From positions 1 through 20,912 of the IMG/VR virus record IMGVR_UViG_3300023180_000489: a DNA stretch of 20,912 nt; one strand, written 5' to 3'. This stretch comes from a virus. Below, one piece after another: positions 5,915 to 13,326 of this stretch. Each line of letters opens with the position of its first letter. Position 1 is the first letter of the stretch. Below the pieces are notes generated by a model that was not told where the DNA came from, did no database searches, and worked only from the letters and a program-made list of their open reading frames with translations. A program made the translations under genes and the position numbers.

Positions 5915-7450
5915 TTACGCTTCGTCGTAGAACGGTATTACCCTAGTCGTACCAGCGATCTTGATCTTGATGTAACCGGTAGGTGTAGCCGGCAGTGCGT
6001 TGGCACCTCCCGCCGATCCAACTGTGGTCTGTGTTGGTGTCAAGATGTCGATCAATCCTGTACCGTCAGTATCTAGTTGCAGGTCAGCGTTAGAAACGTA
6101 AGTGGTGATCTTATTATCAGTAATTGCAATTTGATCCACTACCACTGATCCTGTACCGTTGGCTTCTAATATTAGATCTTCGTTTGTTACGTTGGATTGA
6201 ATCTTTGCTCCGGTGTTGATGAATAATGTATCCTGCACTAGTGCTGTTGTCAATGCCATGATCCCTGGGACAGATATTGTTGTTGCGTTGAGGGTAATTG
6301 CACCAGACCCATTTGGTTCAATTGTTAGACCGCCATTACTGTTTGTGGTGCTTATCGTGTTGCCGTCGATTCTGATGTTATCAACATCTTGCTGTCCGGT
6401 GATATTGACATTACCTGTTATGGTTTGTCCGACCGTGGTCATCGTATTTTGAATGTCGATCACTCCAGTACCGGACGCCGCAAGTTCTAGGTCGGCGTTG
6501 GTGGCGTTAGTTGTAATTTTGTTGTCTTTGATTCGTACGTAGTCGACATCAGACTGTCCTGTTACCGTGTGTGTACCTGTGGTGGTTATGTCTGCAGTGG
6601 TCAATGTACCTGACACAGAGGCGTTGCCCGTGATGTTGGTGTTAGACTGCAGTTCCACCGTGCCTGATCCTGAGGCAACCAACTCGAGGTTGGCATTTGA
6701 GGCGTTGGTCGAAATGGTGTTGTCATCGAATGTCAGAGAGTCAACAGTTACCGATCCTGTCATCGTAGCACCGTTGATTGTTGGTGCGGTCAAAGTTTTA
6801 CCAGAAAGTGTTTGTGAGCCGGTCAGTGTGGCCACTGTAGAATCGATGTTGATCGTAAGTGTCTGTCCAGAACCTGCTGTATCTATTCCCGTGCCCCCTG
6901 CTACGGTGAAAGTCTGTGAATCGAGATCCACAGAGAGTGCTCCACCTGAATCACCTTGGAAGTCTAAGTCCTGTGCAGTGACCTGTGAGTCAACGTAGGC
7001 CTTGATCGACTGCTGTGTGGCCAAGGCAGTTGCGGAATCTGATCCCATGGCGTCCTCGTCTAGTATTGACGTGACAGTGGCCCCAGATGCCAGTGCCAGT
7101 GAAGTGCTTAGTGTGGTTGCACCATCTACTGTTAAATTTCCTGTTGCTCTTATGCTGTCGTCGACGAGAATCTGTGTGGAGTCCTCTGAGCTGATTGTAC
7201 TCCCAGCTATCCTTATGGCTGAAGCGATCACCCCGCCCGTGCCCGCTGGTAAGATCCTGATGTCTTCGTTTGATCTAGTTGAAACTATGTTCCAACCGTT
7301 GATGTCTAGATTGGCGGCCAGTGTGTTTGAGTCACCGTCATCACCATACAGTTCTGTGAAATTTTCGTTAATTTTTGTAAAGGCAGTTCTTAACGGATCA
7401 CCTGTTCCGTCATTTGCTGTTGTTCCTATATTAATTGTCTGTTTTGCCAT
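5915..7450 (-). CDS. Repeat-containing tail fibre protein (paralogue 1)
   Basis: This 511-residue protein is rich in Thr, Ser, Asn, Asp and Gly. Residues 1-35 form a head module (INIGTTANDGTGDPLRTAF, then KINENFTELY) shared with the starts of the proteins at 7512-8546 and 10800-13016. The body holds six copies of a 25-28-residue beta repeat of the form D-N-x-I-x-T-x-x-[ST]-N-x-[DN]-L-x-L-x-x-x-G-[TS]-G-x-[IV]-x-[IL]. It also has one copy of a second repeat, STISSEDSTQILVDDSIR. Residues 145-160 (ALATQQSIKAYVDSQV) resemble the ATxxYVD coiled motif of trimeric fibres. The C-terminus YIKIKIAGTTRVIPFYDEA probably forms the tip. An AAAGGA ribosome site and a late-promoter octamer precede it. Host recognition is inferred. 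Confidence 0.75.
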   Translation of the reverse strand: MAKQTINIGTTANDGTGDPLRTAFTKINENFTELYGDDGDSNTLAANLDINGWNIVSTRSNEDIRILPAGTGGVIASAIRIAGSTISSEDSTQILVDDSIRATGNLTVDGATTLSTSLALASGATVTSILDEDAMGSDSATALATQQSIKAYVDSQVTAQDLDFQGDSGGALSVDLDSQTFTVAGGTGIDTAGSGQTLTINIDSTVATLTGSQTLSGKTLTAPTINGATMTGSVTVDSLTFDDNTISTNASNANLELVASGSGTVELQSNTNITGNASVSGTLTTADITTTGTHTVTGQSDVDYVRIKDNKITTNATNADLELAASGTGVIDIQNTMTTVGQTITGNVNITGQQDVDNIRIDGNTISTTNSNGGLTIEPNGSGAITLNATTISVPGIMALTTALVQDTLFINTGAKIQSNVTNEDLILEANGTGSVVVDQIAITDNKITTYVSNADLQLDTDGTGLIDILTPTQTTVGSAGGANALPATPTGYIKIKIAGTTRVIPFYDEA

Positions 7451-7475
7451 GTGTTGTTTATCCTTTTGTTATGGA

Positions 7476-7483
7476 TATTTATC
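7476..7483 (-). promoter_or_regulatory. T4-type late promoter octamer (GATAAATA)
   Basis: CGATAAATATCC on the minus strand lies 25 bases before the ATG of the 511-residue fibre gene, in a 61-base gap between genes, with AAAGGA in the leader. It is one mismatch from TATAAATA and repeats the CGATAAATATC word at 3209-3216. Its position in a true non-coding gap makes it more convincing. Confidence 0.55.
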
Positions 7484-7511
7484 GTAGATTCTATAAACCT
7501 AATGTGATTTA

Positions 7512-8546
7512 TTAGACGTTTATCACTGTTTTTATAAATTTGAACGTGGTGCTATCGCTAGACAGAGGAGTCACCCTAAGTCTTACATTTCCTGTGTTGA
7601 TGTCTACTGAGAACGTAGATCCTGTACCTGCGGTTGAACTCACCACTGATGAAGTCATGTAGGCCACTGATCCGTCATGTACCACGTGTATGCTGTGTAG
7701 AGTGTATCTTCCGTTAGTGTTGTCGGTCTCTACCATATCGTATCTCGCCGCTCTGTAAGAGGCTGTGGCAAAGGTATCCACGTTGGTGGTCGTGGAACTG
7801 GACGTGGTCACCGTACCATCTGATGTGTCACCATGTGTCAGTGTGACTAGTCCTTCTATGTTATTCGCCTTGAGTGTGCCTGATATGTTGACGTCGTCGT
7901 TGATCTGTATGGCCGAACTGTCATCACTGCTCAGTTCATTGGTGACGATGATGGGCGCGTTCAGTGTGCCCGTAATTCTCACGGCATCCTCGATCAGTAT
8001 CTGACTGGAGTCGTCTGATCCAATAGTGTTTACTGAAAGGTCACCCCTGACAACAAGGTCCTGTGTCGTGGTGTCGCCGCCATTGACTATCAGGCCGCCG
8101 CTGACGTTCACAGAATCATCCAACTGTATTGCGCTGGAATCGTCTGATGTTATGGTGTTGACCCGTAGTGTCTCCGCGATCTTGATCGCTGTGGAATCAT
8201 CTGAACTGATGGATGTGCCATGCAGTCTCAGTGCACCCAGCACAAGGTCTCCCGTGCCAGATGGCGTTACATAGAGGTCCTCGTTGGATCTGGTGCCCTC
8301 TATGTGGTTGTCCCTGATCTGTATGCCCTCCAGTTCTATAACTCCCGTGCCTGACGCTGAAAGTTTGAGGTTGGCGTTTGAGGAGTTGGCTTTGATCTCG
8401 TTGCCCTCTATGGTGATCTGTGAAGTGACCGGTGATGCCGCGTACAACTCCGTGAACATGGAGTTGATAGAGATCATGGCTGACCTCAGCGTGTCGCCCG
8501 TGCCGTCGTTTGCGTTAGATCCTACGTTTAGTACTGTCTGTGCCAT
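7512..8546 (-). CDS. Repeat-containing tail fibre protein (paralogue 2)
   Basis: This 344-residue protein belongs to the same family as the 511- and 738-residue proteins. Its head module is VLNVGSNANDGTGDTLRSAM then FTELY (residues 4-35). Two copies of the GTG beta repeat follow (IEGNEIKANSSNANLKLSA and IRDNHIEGTRSNEDLYVTP). Then come four tandem copies of the second repeat built on SSDDSxAIxIxDxVxxSGTL, between about residues 108 and 230. Residues 235-344 form a distinct Thr/Ser-rich C-terminal domain (YDMVETDNTNGRYTLHSIHV, later VRLRVTPLSSDSTTFKF) that is probably the tip. There is no Shine-Dalgarno sequence; a late-promoter octamer lies 11 bases before the ATG, suggesting a very short leader, or read-through from upstream. 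Confidence 0.72.
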   Translation of the reverse strand: MAQTVLNVGSNANDGTGDTLRSAMISINSMFTELYAASPVTSQITIEGNEIKANSSNANLKLSASGTGVIELEGIQIRDNHIEGTRSNEDLYVTPSGTGDLVLGALRLHGTSISSDDSTAIKIAETLRVNTITSDDSSAIQLDDSVNVSGGLIVNGGDTTTQDLVVRGDLSVNTIGSDDSSQILIEDAVRITGTLNAPIIVTNELSSDDSSAIQINDDVNISGTLKANNIEGLVTLTHGDTSDGTVTTSSSTTTNVDTFATASYRAARYDMVETDNTNGRYTLHSIHVVHDGSVAYMTSSVVSSTAGTGSTFSVDINTGNVRLRVTPLSSDSTTFKFIKTVINV

Positions 8547-8556
8547 AAATTTTAAA

Positions 8557-8565
8557 CTATTTATG
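8557..8565 (-). promoter_or_regulatory. T4-type late promoter octamer (CATAAATAG)
   Basis: CATAAATAG follows directly after the TAA stop of the adhesin gene and lies 11 bases before the ATG of the 344-residue fibre gene. One mismatch from the T4 late octamer. The implied leader would be about six bases and has no Shine-Dalgarno sequence, so either initiation is leader-poor or the octamer is fortuitous. Confidence 0.4.
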
Positions 8566-8566
8566 G

Positions 8567-10789
8567 TTACGGAGCACTGCTCTTGTACGGGTGGTCGACT
8601 GGCAGATTAGCCGTCAAACCCCACTTGTGGGCCAGGTATCCTTCTGCTTTTTGAAAATCTGCTATGTTTGTGCCACCCGTGCCGGGCGCACCTGCCACTG
8701 TGAAAAATTCGGCAACACGACCATCAGTCCTTTCGTTGGCCCTGTTACGCATTATCCTCACATCTTGATTTTGATTTATAGCATTATCGTAATCATTGAC
8801 CGGCGTGAATGCATCACTGCCGTTTGTTCTCACTGCAATTTGGTTTCCGGTCTTGTTGAATATGGTGCCCACAATATGGTAGTTGTCTAGGCTGAGTCCG
8901 CTATCAAATGCCTCTAGGTTACCTATGGTGCTGGATATCCTGTTGGAACCCAAAGCGTCCAGGTCCAACTCACCGTTGAACACACTGGCGTTACCGGCGC
9001 TGACGGCATAGTCCCTCTTGCTGGTGCCTGACACTGTGTTGTTTTCAAAACTGTAAAGACTGTCTTGAGAATCATCTACTGAATCAATCAAGAACACACC
9101 AATGGCCCAGTGGTTGCCCGATCCGTCTGTCTGAGCCTGTTCGCTTGTTGTTGTGAAATCTTCGTTTGACGAGGCAAGGAAATCAAACACCGGTTTACTG
9201 TTGAGTGCTGAACTTACCACGGTAGGTGTGCCGTTGACTGTGAATGAGTAGTTGCCTGCTTTATCTGTGACTGCTGTGACTGTGGATCCGCTCGTTGTGT
9301 AACTAGTAGCATCACTGGCATCAATCCAAACAGCAGTGGTGATGTCCGTGCTAGGATCCCAAGCCGCTTGTCCCCATTTCAGAATTACAATACCTGAGCC
9401 ACCTGCTCCACCACCTGCTGAATTAAATGAGGGTGAAGATCCACCGCCACCACCATTACCACGATTGGTTGTGCCAGCGGCACCATCGAAAGGACCACCA
9501 TTATAGCCTCCTGTGCCTCCCACACCATACGTGACGCTTGAACCCGATAGACTTGAAGCAACTCCGGCACCACCCGCTCCTGGGGATCCACCTCCAGCGC
9601 CACCGGCTCCTCCAGCGCCACCTCCACCGCCACCGTCAGTACCACCACCATTGCCATCACCTCCAGTGGGTGCTGTTGTGGTGCCTACCTGTGCGGCTTC
9701 ACCTGTGCCTGTGTTTGTTCTTGATCCTTTGCCGTATCCACCGCCCAATGACGTGATTCGACCAAATACGCTGTCATCTCCATCTTGACCACCTGTGTTG
9801 GTTCTTGTGTCTGGTCCACCTGCTCCGCCGGCTCCCACAGTGATGTCGTAGGCCTTGTTGGGCCTCACGTTCATTGTGCCTGTGCGAACCATACCACCGG
9901 CTCCACCGCCACCACCAGCGTTGTCATATCCAGTACCGCCACCACCTCCACCGCCTACCACAAGGTATTCGACTGAAGTTACTCCCAATGGGGCAGTCCA
10001 GGTGTCATCACCAGTGCTGGTGAATGACTCCACTGTCTGTGAAACAGTGACGTCTCTGCTTGATTTGTTTAAATTACGTTTGATGTCAGGACGATTTAGT
10101 TTCCTATCATACACTCGCATATATCTAAGTTCACCATCGAATGTTGTGCCATCACCTTGGTTGGTGATATCTGACGTGCCGAACGCCACGTGAAATGCGC
10201 CTGCACTGTCCATGGGATCATCCCAGGTGGCGGCCACGTTGCAGACCTGCCTACCATTTATGAATCCCTTGAAACGAGTGCCATTATAGGTCAAACAGAG
10301 ATGATACCACCTTCCAAATTCAATGGCTTCTGTTGCACCTGAACTTGTGATGCTTGACCCTCCCCAGAGACCAAATTCTACGTTGCCTGAAACGATTTCA
10401 ATGGCACTATGATGATAACCTGCTGTGGGATCAGACTGTCCCGCGTAGGTGACCACTACTCCGTTGTTGGTTGGTTTACAAAAAACTTCAACGGTGTGAG
10501 CGGGATCCACTCCCGTGATATGATCTGAGATGTCAGGTGTGACAATGTAGTCACCAGATGTCCAGACAAACTTGTCCACGCTGAATGACGGTGCGCCAAC
10601 TATGGTGCCGTTGTTGCCGTTGCTGGTCAAATCTGTGAACGTGGTTCCGCTTCCACCGTAACTGGAACTGTCGCTGGCATCGTAGTGAACGACCAAACCG
10701 TTTTTCTTGATAGTGGCGAATCCAAATGAATCTGTACTTGCTCGACGACCACCTGTGAATGAGCCATTATAACTGCTTACGAAAGGCAT
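8567..10789 (-). CDS. Adhesin-like tail protein: LamG-like domain, polyglycine domain, second lectin-like domain
   Basis: This protein has 740 residues in three parts. Residues 28-240 form a LamG/concanavalin A-like domain: GLVVHYDASDSSSY opens it, GRWYHLCLTYNGTRFKGFI (159-177) is the typical central strand pair, and GELRYMRVYDRKLN (219-232) is the typical closing strand. Residues 250-472 are a glycine-rich domain starting with the usual WTAPLGVTSVEYLVVGGGGG, with long GGAGGAGGAGGGSPGAGG runs, ending GAGGSGIVILKW. Such regions form packed polyglycine helices in phage adhesins. Residues 480-740 begin TAVWIDASDATSY and appear to be a second lectin-like domain, related to the first at its start. 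A sugar-binding, receptor-recognition role is inferred. AGGAG lies six bases before the ATG and the gene follows its upstream fibre by 10 bases, so they are probably cotranscribed. Confidence 0.78.
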   Translation of the reverse strand: MPFVSSYNGSFTGGRRASTDSFGFATIKKNGLVVHYDASDSSSYGGSGTTFTDLTSNGNNGTIVGAPSFSVDKFVWTSGDYIVTPDISDHITGVDPAHTVEVFCKPTNNGVVVTYAGQSDPTAGYHHSAIEIVSGNVEFGLWGGSSITSSGATEAIEFGRWYHLCLTYNGTRFKGFINGRQVCNVAATWDDPMDSAGAFHVAFGTSDITNQGDGTTFDGELRYMRVYDRKLNRPDIKRNLNKSSRDVTVSQTVESFTSTGDDTWTAPLGVTSVEYLVVGGGGGGGTGYDNAGGGGGAGGMVRTGTMNVRPNKAYDITVGAGGAGGPDTRTNTGGQDGDDSVFGRITSLGGGYGKGSRTNTGTGEAAQVGTTTAPTGGDGNGGGTDGGGGGGAGGAGGAGGGSPGAGGAGVASSLSGSSVTYGVGGTGGYNGGPFDGAAGTTNRGNGGGGGSSPSFNSAGGGAGGSGIVILKWGQAAWDPSTDITTAVWIDASDATSYTTSGSTVTAVTDKAGNYSFTVNGTPTVVSSALNSKPVFDFLASSNEDFTTTSEQAQTDGSGNHWAIGVFLIDSVDDSQDSLYSFENNTVSGTSKRDYAVSAGNASVFNGELDLDALGSNRISSTIGNLEAFDSGLSLDNYHIVGTIFNKTGNQIAVRTNGSDAFTPVNDYDNAINQNQDVRIMRNRANERTDGRVAEFFTVAGAPGTGGTNIADFQKAEGYLAHKWGLTANLPVDHPYKSSAP
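9394..9958 (-). repeat. Polyglycine-coding low-complexity tract
   Basis: This is the GC-rich, CCACC/GCC-rich stretch (plus strand) that encodes residues 278-466 of the adhesin. Many near-identical GGT/GGC/GGA/GCT triplets make it prone to slippage and recombination, so copy number may differ between related phages. It also creates spurious Pro-rich and Val-rich open frames in other frames. Confidence 0.6.
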
Positions 10790-10799
10790 TGGTTACTCC

Positions 10800-13016
10800 T
10801 TATCCAAAGTCAACCAATTGTCCTAGCACTGTGTAGGTTCCGCCCACATTCAAGATACTGAAACTCACGACGTCAATGCCGTTGTCTGTGCCGATTGGCT
10901 GTGAACCACCCTGCCAGTTCAGTGTCTGTGCCGAACCACCGATCTGTACCGCTGTTGGAATGTATGCTGTGGCACCCTGCACGATCACTAGAGTCAGTGT
11001 GGTTGCGTAACTGCTGGTTAGACTTAAATTGGTAAAGTTTGCCGTCCAGTTGGCACTTGGTGTGGTGTGTCTAAACACGTGACCGTTGTCACAATCGTGT
11101 GTGACTGTGCCAGTGGCGCTGGTGAGTGTGCTGAAGGATTCTTGAACTCCCGTGTCGAACAGGGCATCACCGTTGAAATTAAATGTTGCGTTGGCCACAA
11201 TGTTGCCTGTGCCTGATGTGGTCAGAGTCAAATCACCATTGGAAGGTGAACTGATGGTGCTTCCTGTGATGGTCAAGTCACCAGTTGAACCACCGCCAAC
11301 TGAATCTGCGTATGCTTTCACAGCCGCTGATGTTGGGATTGTGGTGTCGTTGTTGTTTGAACCTATGCCTTCCGCGGCAGTGACAATGGCCGCGGCCTTG
11401 AAGTCTGCCACGTCGATGTTTGAGATCGAGTTACCTGTGCCTTCAACGTCAAATGTTTTGTTCGTGAATGTTAAAGTGTCTGACGCTATGTTGGCGTCCT
11501 GTGCATCCACGTAGTCAATTATGGCACCTGCTGTGACCAGTGCTGTGTCTGAATCATTTGATGCAAGTGTTTCTGCAACATTTATAATGGCCGATCCGGC
11601 AAAGTCCGCAACTTCTAGATTGCTTATACTATTTCCAGTGCCGTTGGCATCTATTGTTTTGTTTGTCAGTGTGTCCGATGAACTGGCTGTGATGTAACTT
11701 GTAAGATCTGGTCCTGTGATGGTTAATGTGTCACCTGAAACTGCTGTGGTTATACCTGTGGCACCTGCCACTTTGAATGTCTCTCCCAGTGTTACCGCTG
11801 TTCCTGATGAGTCATCTCCCACCACTGTTACGGCTGTCGCTGTTGAACTGGCGGCGTCCGTTATTCCATAACCTGAAAGAGTCGTTGGTGTCGAGGTCAG
11901 ATCACCAAATGCCACGCTTGTTAGGTAGGTGTTGGCGTCGATGGAATACGTTCCAGCGCCATCGGTCTTCATGAATCCAGCACTGGCAAAATCGCCGTCC
12001 ACCAGTACATCCGCGTGTGATGTCTCTGAGGTTAGGTAACTTGATAGGTCTGGACCTGTTATGGTCAGAGTGTCACCTGACACTGCTGTTGTTATATTTT
12101 GTGTTCCCGCTATCTTGAACGTCTCTCCTGAATTTATTGTTGTGCCTGTAGAGTCGTCACCCACTATGGTCGTGGTCGAATTTGTTATGTAGCCCTGTGA
12201 TGTCACGTATGACTGCGTGGCGTATGAACTCAGGTCTGGTCCTGTGATAGTTAAAGTGTCTCCACTCACTGCCGTTGTGATGTTCTGTGTTCCTGCTATC
12301 TTGAATGTCTCACCCGAATTAACTGCTGTTCCGGTTGAGTCATCTCCAACGAACGTCAATGCCTGTGATTGGTTTTGTGCGTCAACATAGGAGGTCGTGG
12401 CGTATGAACTCAGGTCCGGTCCTGTTATCGTCAGGGTGTCACCTGACACTGCTGTTGTAATATTTTGTGTGCCAGCGAACTTGAATGTCTCGCCCTGTGT
12501 CACAGCGGTTCCCGTTGAGTCATCACCAACGAAAGTTATATTGTGTGATGAAGAAGACAGTTGCGTGTCCACGTAGTTCTTCGTCGCGGCGTCCTGTGCT
12601 GATGTTGGGTCCGCCAGGTTGATGATCTTGTTGCCACCTAGATCCACCTGTTCATTGATCTGTATCTGTGTGCTGTCCGCTGAGCTCAAACTGGTGCCAT
12701 TGAATGTGACTCCCTCTATGGTCACACCACCTGTGCCGTTGCCCGTGATTGCGATATTTCCGTTTGTGACCAATGATGTGATGTCATCATCGGTGATTTT
12801 CAATCGATCTATCTCGATGATGCCCACACCGTTGGGCTGTATCCTCACGTCGCCATTGGTCACGTCGGTGGTCAGTAGTCCACCCGTGGAATCAGATCTC
12901 ATAAGACCAATGTACAACTCGTCAAAATTGGCGTTGACCTTGGTCATCGCCGTTCGTAGCGTGTCCCCCGTCGCTGGATTTCCTGCTGTTCCTGTGTCTA
13001 TCGTAAGTTTCGCCAT
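10800..13016 (-). CDS. Repeat-containing tail fibre protein (paralogue 3)
   Basis: This protein has 738 residues. The head module (LTIDTGTAGNPATGDTLRTAM then FDELY, residues 4-35) matches paralogues 1 and 2. Two GTG beta repeats (up to residue 100) and one SSADSTQIQINEQVDL repeat follow. Next, DAATKNYVDTQL (142-153) has the ATxxYVD coiled motif. Four long repeats of about 44 residues then begin VGDDSTGT and end DTLTITGPDLSSY, at about 162-205, 222-265, 284-327 and 398-441. Later segments DTLTNKTIDANGTGNSISN and DTLTFTNKTFDVEGTGNSI are another repeated pair. The last 115 residues form a C-terminal domain of the type also found in the 187-residue protein. There is no Shine-Dalgarno sequence; a late octamer lies 13 bases upstream. 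Trimeric fibre architecture is inferred. Confidence 0.75.
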   Translation of the reverse strand: MAKLTIDTGTAGNPATGDTLRTAMTKVNANFDELYIGLMRSDSTGGLLTTDVTNGDVRIQPNGVGIIEIDRLKITDDDITSLVTNGNIAITGNGTGGVTIEGVTFNGTSLSSADSTQIQINEQVDLGGNKIINLADPTSAQDAATKNYVDTQLSSSSHNITFVGDDSTGTAVTQGETFKFAGTQNITTAVSGDTLTITGPDLSSYATTSYVDAQNQSQALTFVGDDSTGTAVNSGETFKIAGTQNITTAVSGDTLTITGPDLSSYATQSYVTSQGYITNSTTTIVGDDSTGTTINSGETFKIAGTQNITTAVSGDTLTITGPDLSSYLTSETSHADVLVDGDFASAGFMKTDGAGTYSIDANTYLTSVAFGDLTSTPTTLSGYGITDAASSTATAVTVVGDDSSGTAVTLGETFKVAGATGITTAVSGDTLTITGPDLTSYITASSSDTLTNKTIDANGTGNSISNLEVADFAGSAIINVAETLASNDSDTALVTAGAIIDYVDAQDANIASDTLTFTNKTFDVEGTGNSISNIDVADFKAAAIVTAAEGIGSNNNDTTIPTSAAVKAYADSVGGGSTGDLTITGSTISSPSNGDLTLTTSGTGNIVANATFNFNGDALFDTGVQESFSTLTSATGTVTHDCDNGHVFRHTTPSANWTANFTNLSLTSSYATTLTLVIVQGATAYIPTAVQIGGSAQTLNWQGGSQPIGTDNGIDVVSFSILNVGGTYTVLGQLVDFG
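11694..12533 (-). repeat. Four copies of a ~132-bp coding repeat in fibre paralogue 3
   Basis: The copies lie at about 12402-12533, 12222-12353, 12036-12167 and 11694-11825. At the protein level the first three share GTQNITTAVSGDTLTITGPD exactly, and the fourth differs in a few positions. The DNA copies have drifted at third positions, which means the protein sequence is kept by selection rather than by recent duplication. Confidence 0.65.
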
Positions 13017-13028
13017 AATCTGTTATGC

Positions 13029-13037
13029 GTATTTATT
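13029..13037 (-). promoter_or_regulatory. T4-type late promoter octamer (AATAAATAC)
   Basis: AATAAATAC lies 12 bases before the ATG of the 738-residue fibre gene, in the 31-base gap between divergent genes. It is identical to the octamer at 5714-5722. The leader would be about eight bases without a Shine-Dalgarno sequence. This would be the first promoter of the large fibre transcription unit. Confidence 0.5.
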
Positions 13038-13047
13038 AAATAGTGAT

Positions 13048-13326
13048 ATGTTCATCGAGACGCTGAAGACCCTGAGATTACACAACAGGGAGAGCAAACT
13101 GGGTGTCCCCCACACCTTCCGACGCACCTACACCATATACGTTTTCCAGTGTGACGCCTGTTCCAACATCTTCATGAGGCCCAAATCGCGGGTCGACGTG
13201 CAGAGGGCATCCAACGACTACAAGCACGTGTGTCATCTCTGTGACAGCAAGAAGTTCGCCCAGAGCGTGGGTGTCAAGATGCGTAGGGTGTATCAGTTGG
13301 ACGCCAGCAGTACCAGGGCTTTATAA
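13048..13326 (+). CDS. Zinc-ribbon protein on the plus strand
   Basis: This 92-residue protein is the only complete gene on the plus strand. Two Cys pairs, CDAC (35-38) and CHLC (62-65), are separated by 23 residues, as in treble-clef or zinc-ribbon folds. The C-terminal part SKKFAQSVGVKMRRVYQLD is basic and may contact nucleic acid. The ATG at 13048 was chosen because upstream codons in this open frame are the antisense of the fibre gene. There is no ribosome site; the bases around the start (AATAGTGATATGTT) are the same 14 found at the start of the gene at 17624. The gene ends in TTATAA, which supplies its own stop and the stop of the convergent gene. The small size and Cys pattern fit a DNA-binding or regulatory protein; it may also be a relic of an HNH-type element. 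Confidence 0.7.
   Translation: MFIETLKTLRLHNRESKLGVPHTFRRTYTIYVFQCDACSNIFMRPKSRVDVQRASNDYKHVCHLCDSKKFAQSVGVKMRRVYQLDASSTRAL

Noticed and set aside
6567-7487. Long plus-strand open frames opposite the fibre genes (for example 6567-6998, 7002-7487, 8284-8610)
   Set aside because: They are antisense shadows of the Ser/Thr/Gly-rich fibre genes, rich in Val, Pro, Ser and Leu with no domain, and their starts lack ribosome sites.
9385-9788. Pro-rich and Val-rich open frames on both strands over the polyglycine tract
   Set aside because: They arise from the glycine-codon repeat read in other frames; the adhesin frame explains the sequence.
11694-12533. CRISPR-like or satellite repeat array
   Set aside because: The regular copies are in-frame protein repeats of a fibre gene, with drifted third positions and no spacer/repeat structure.
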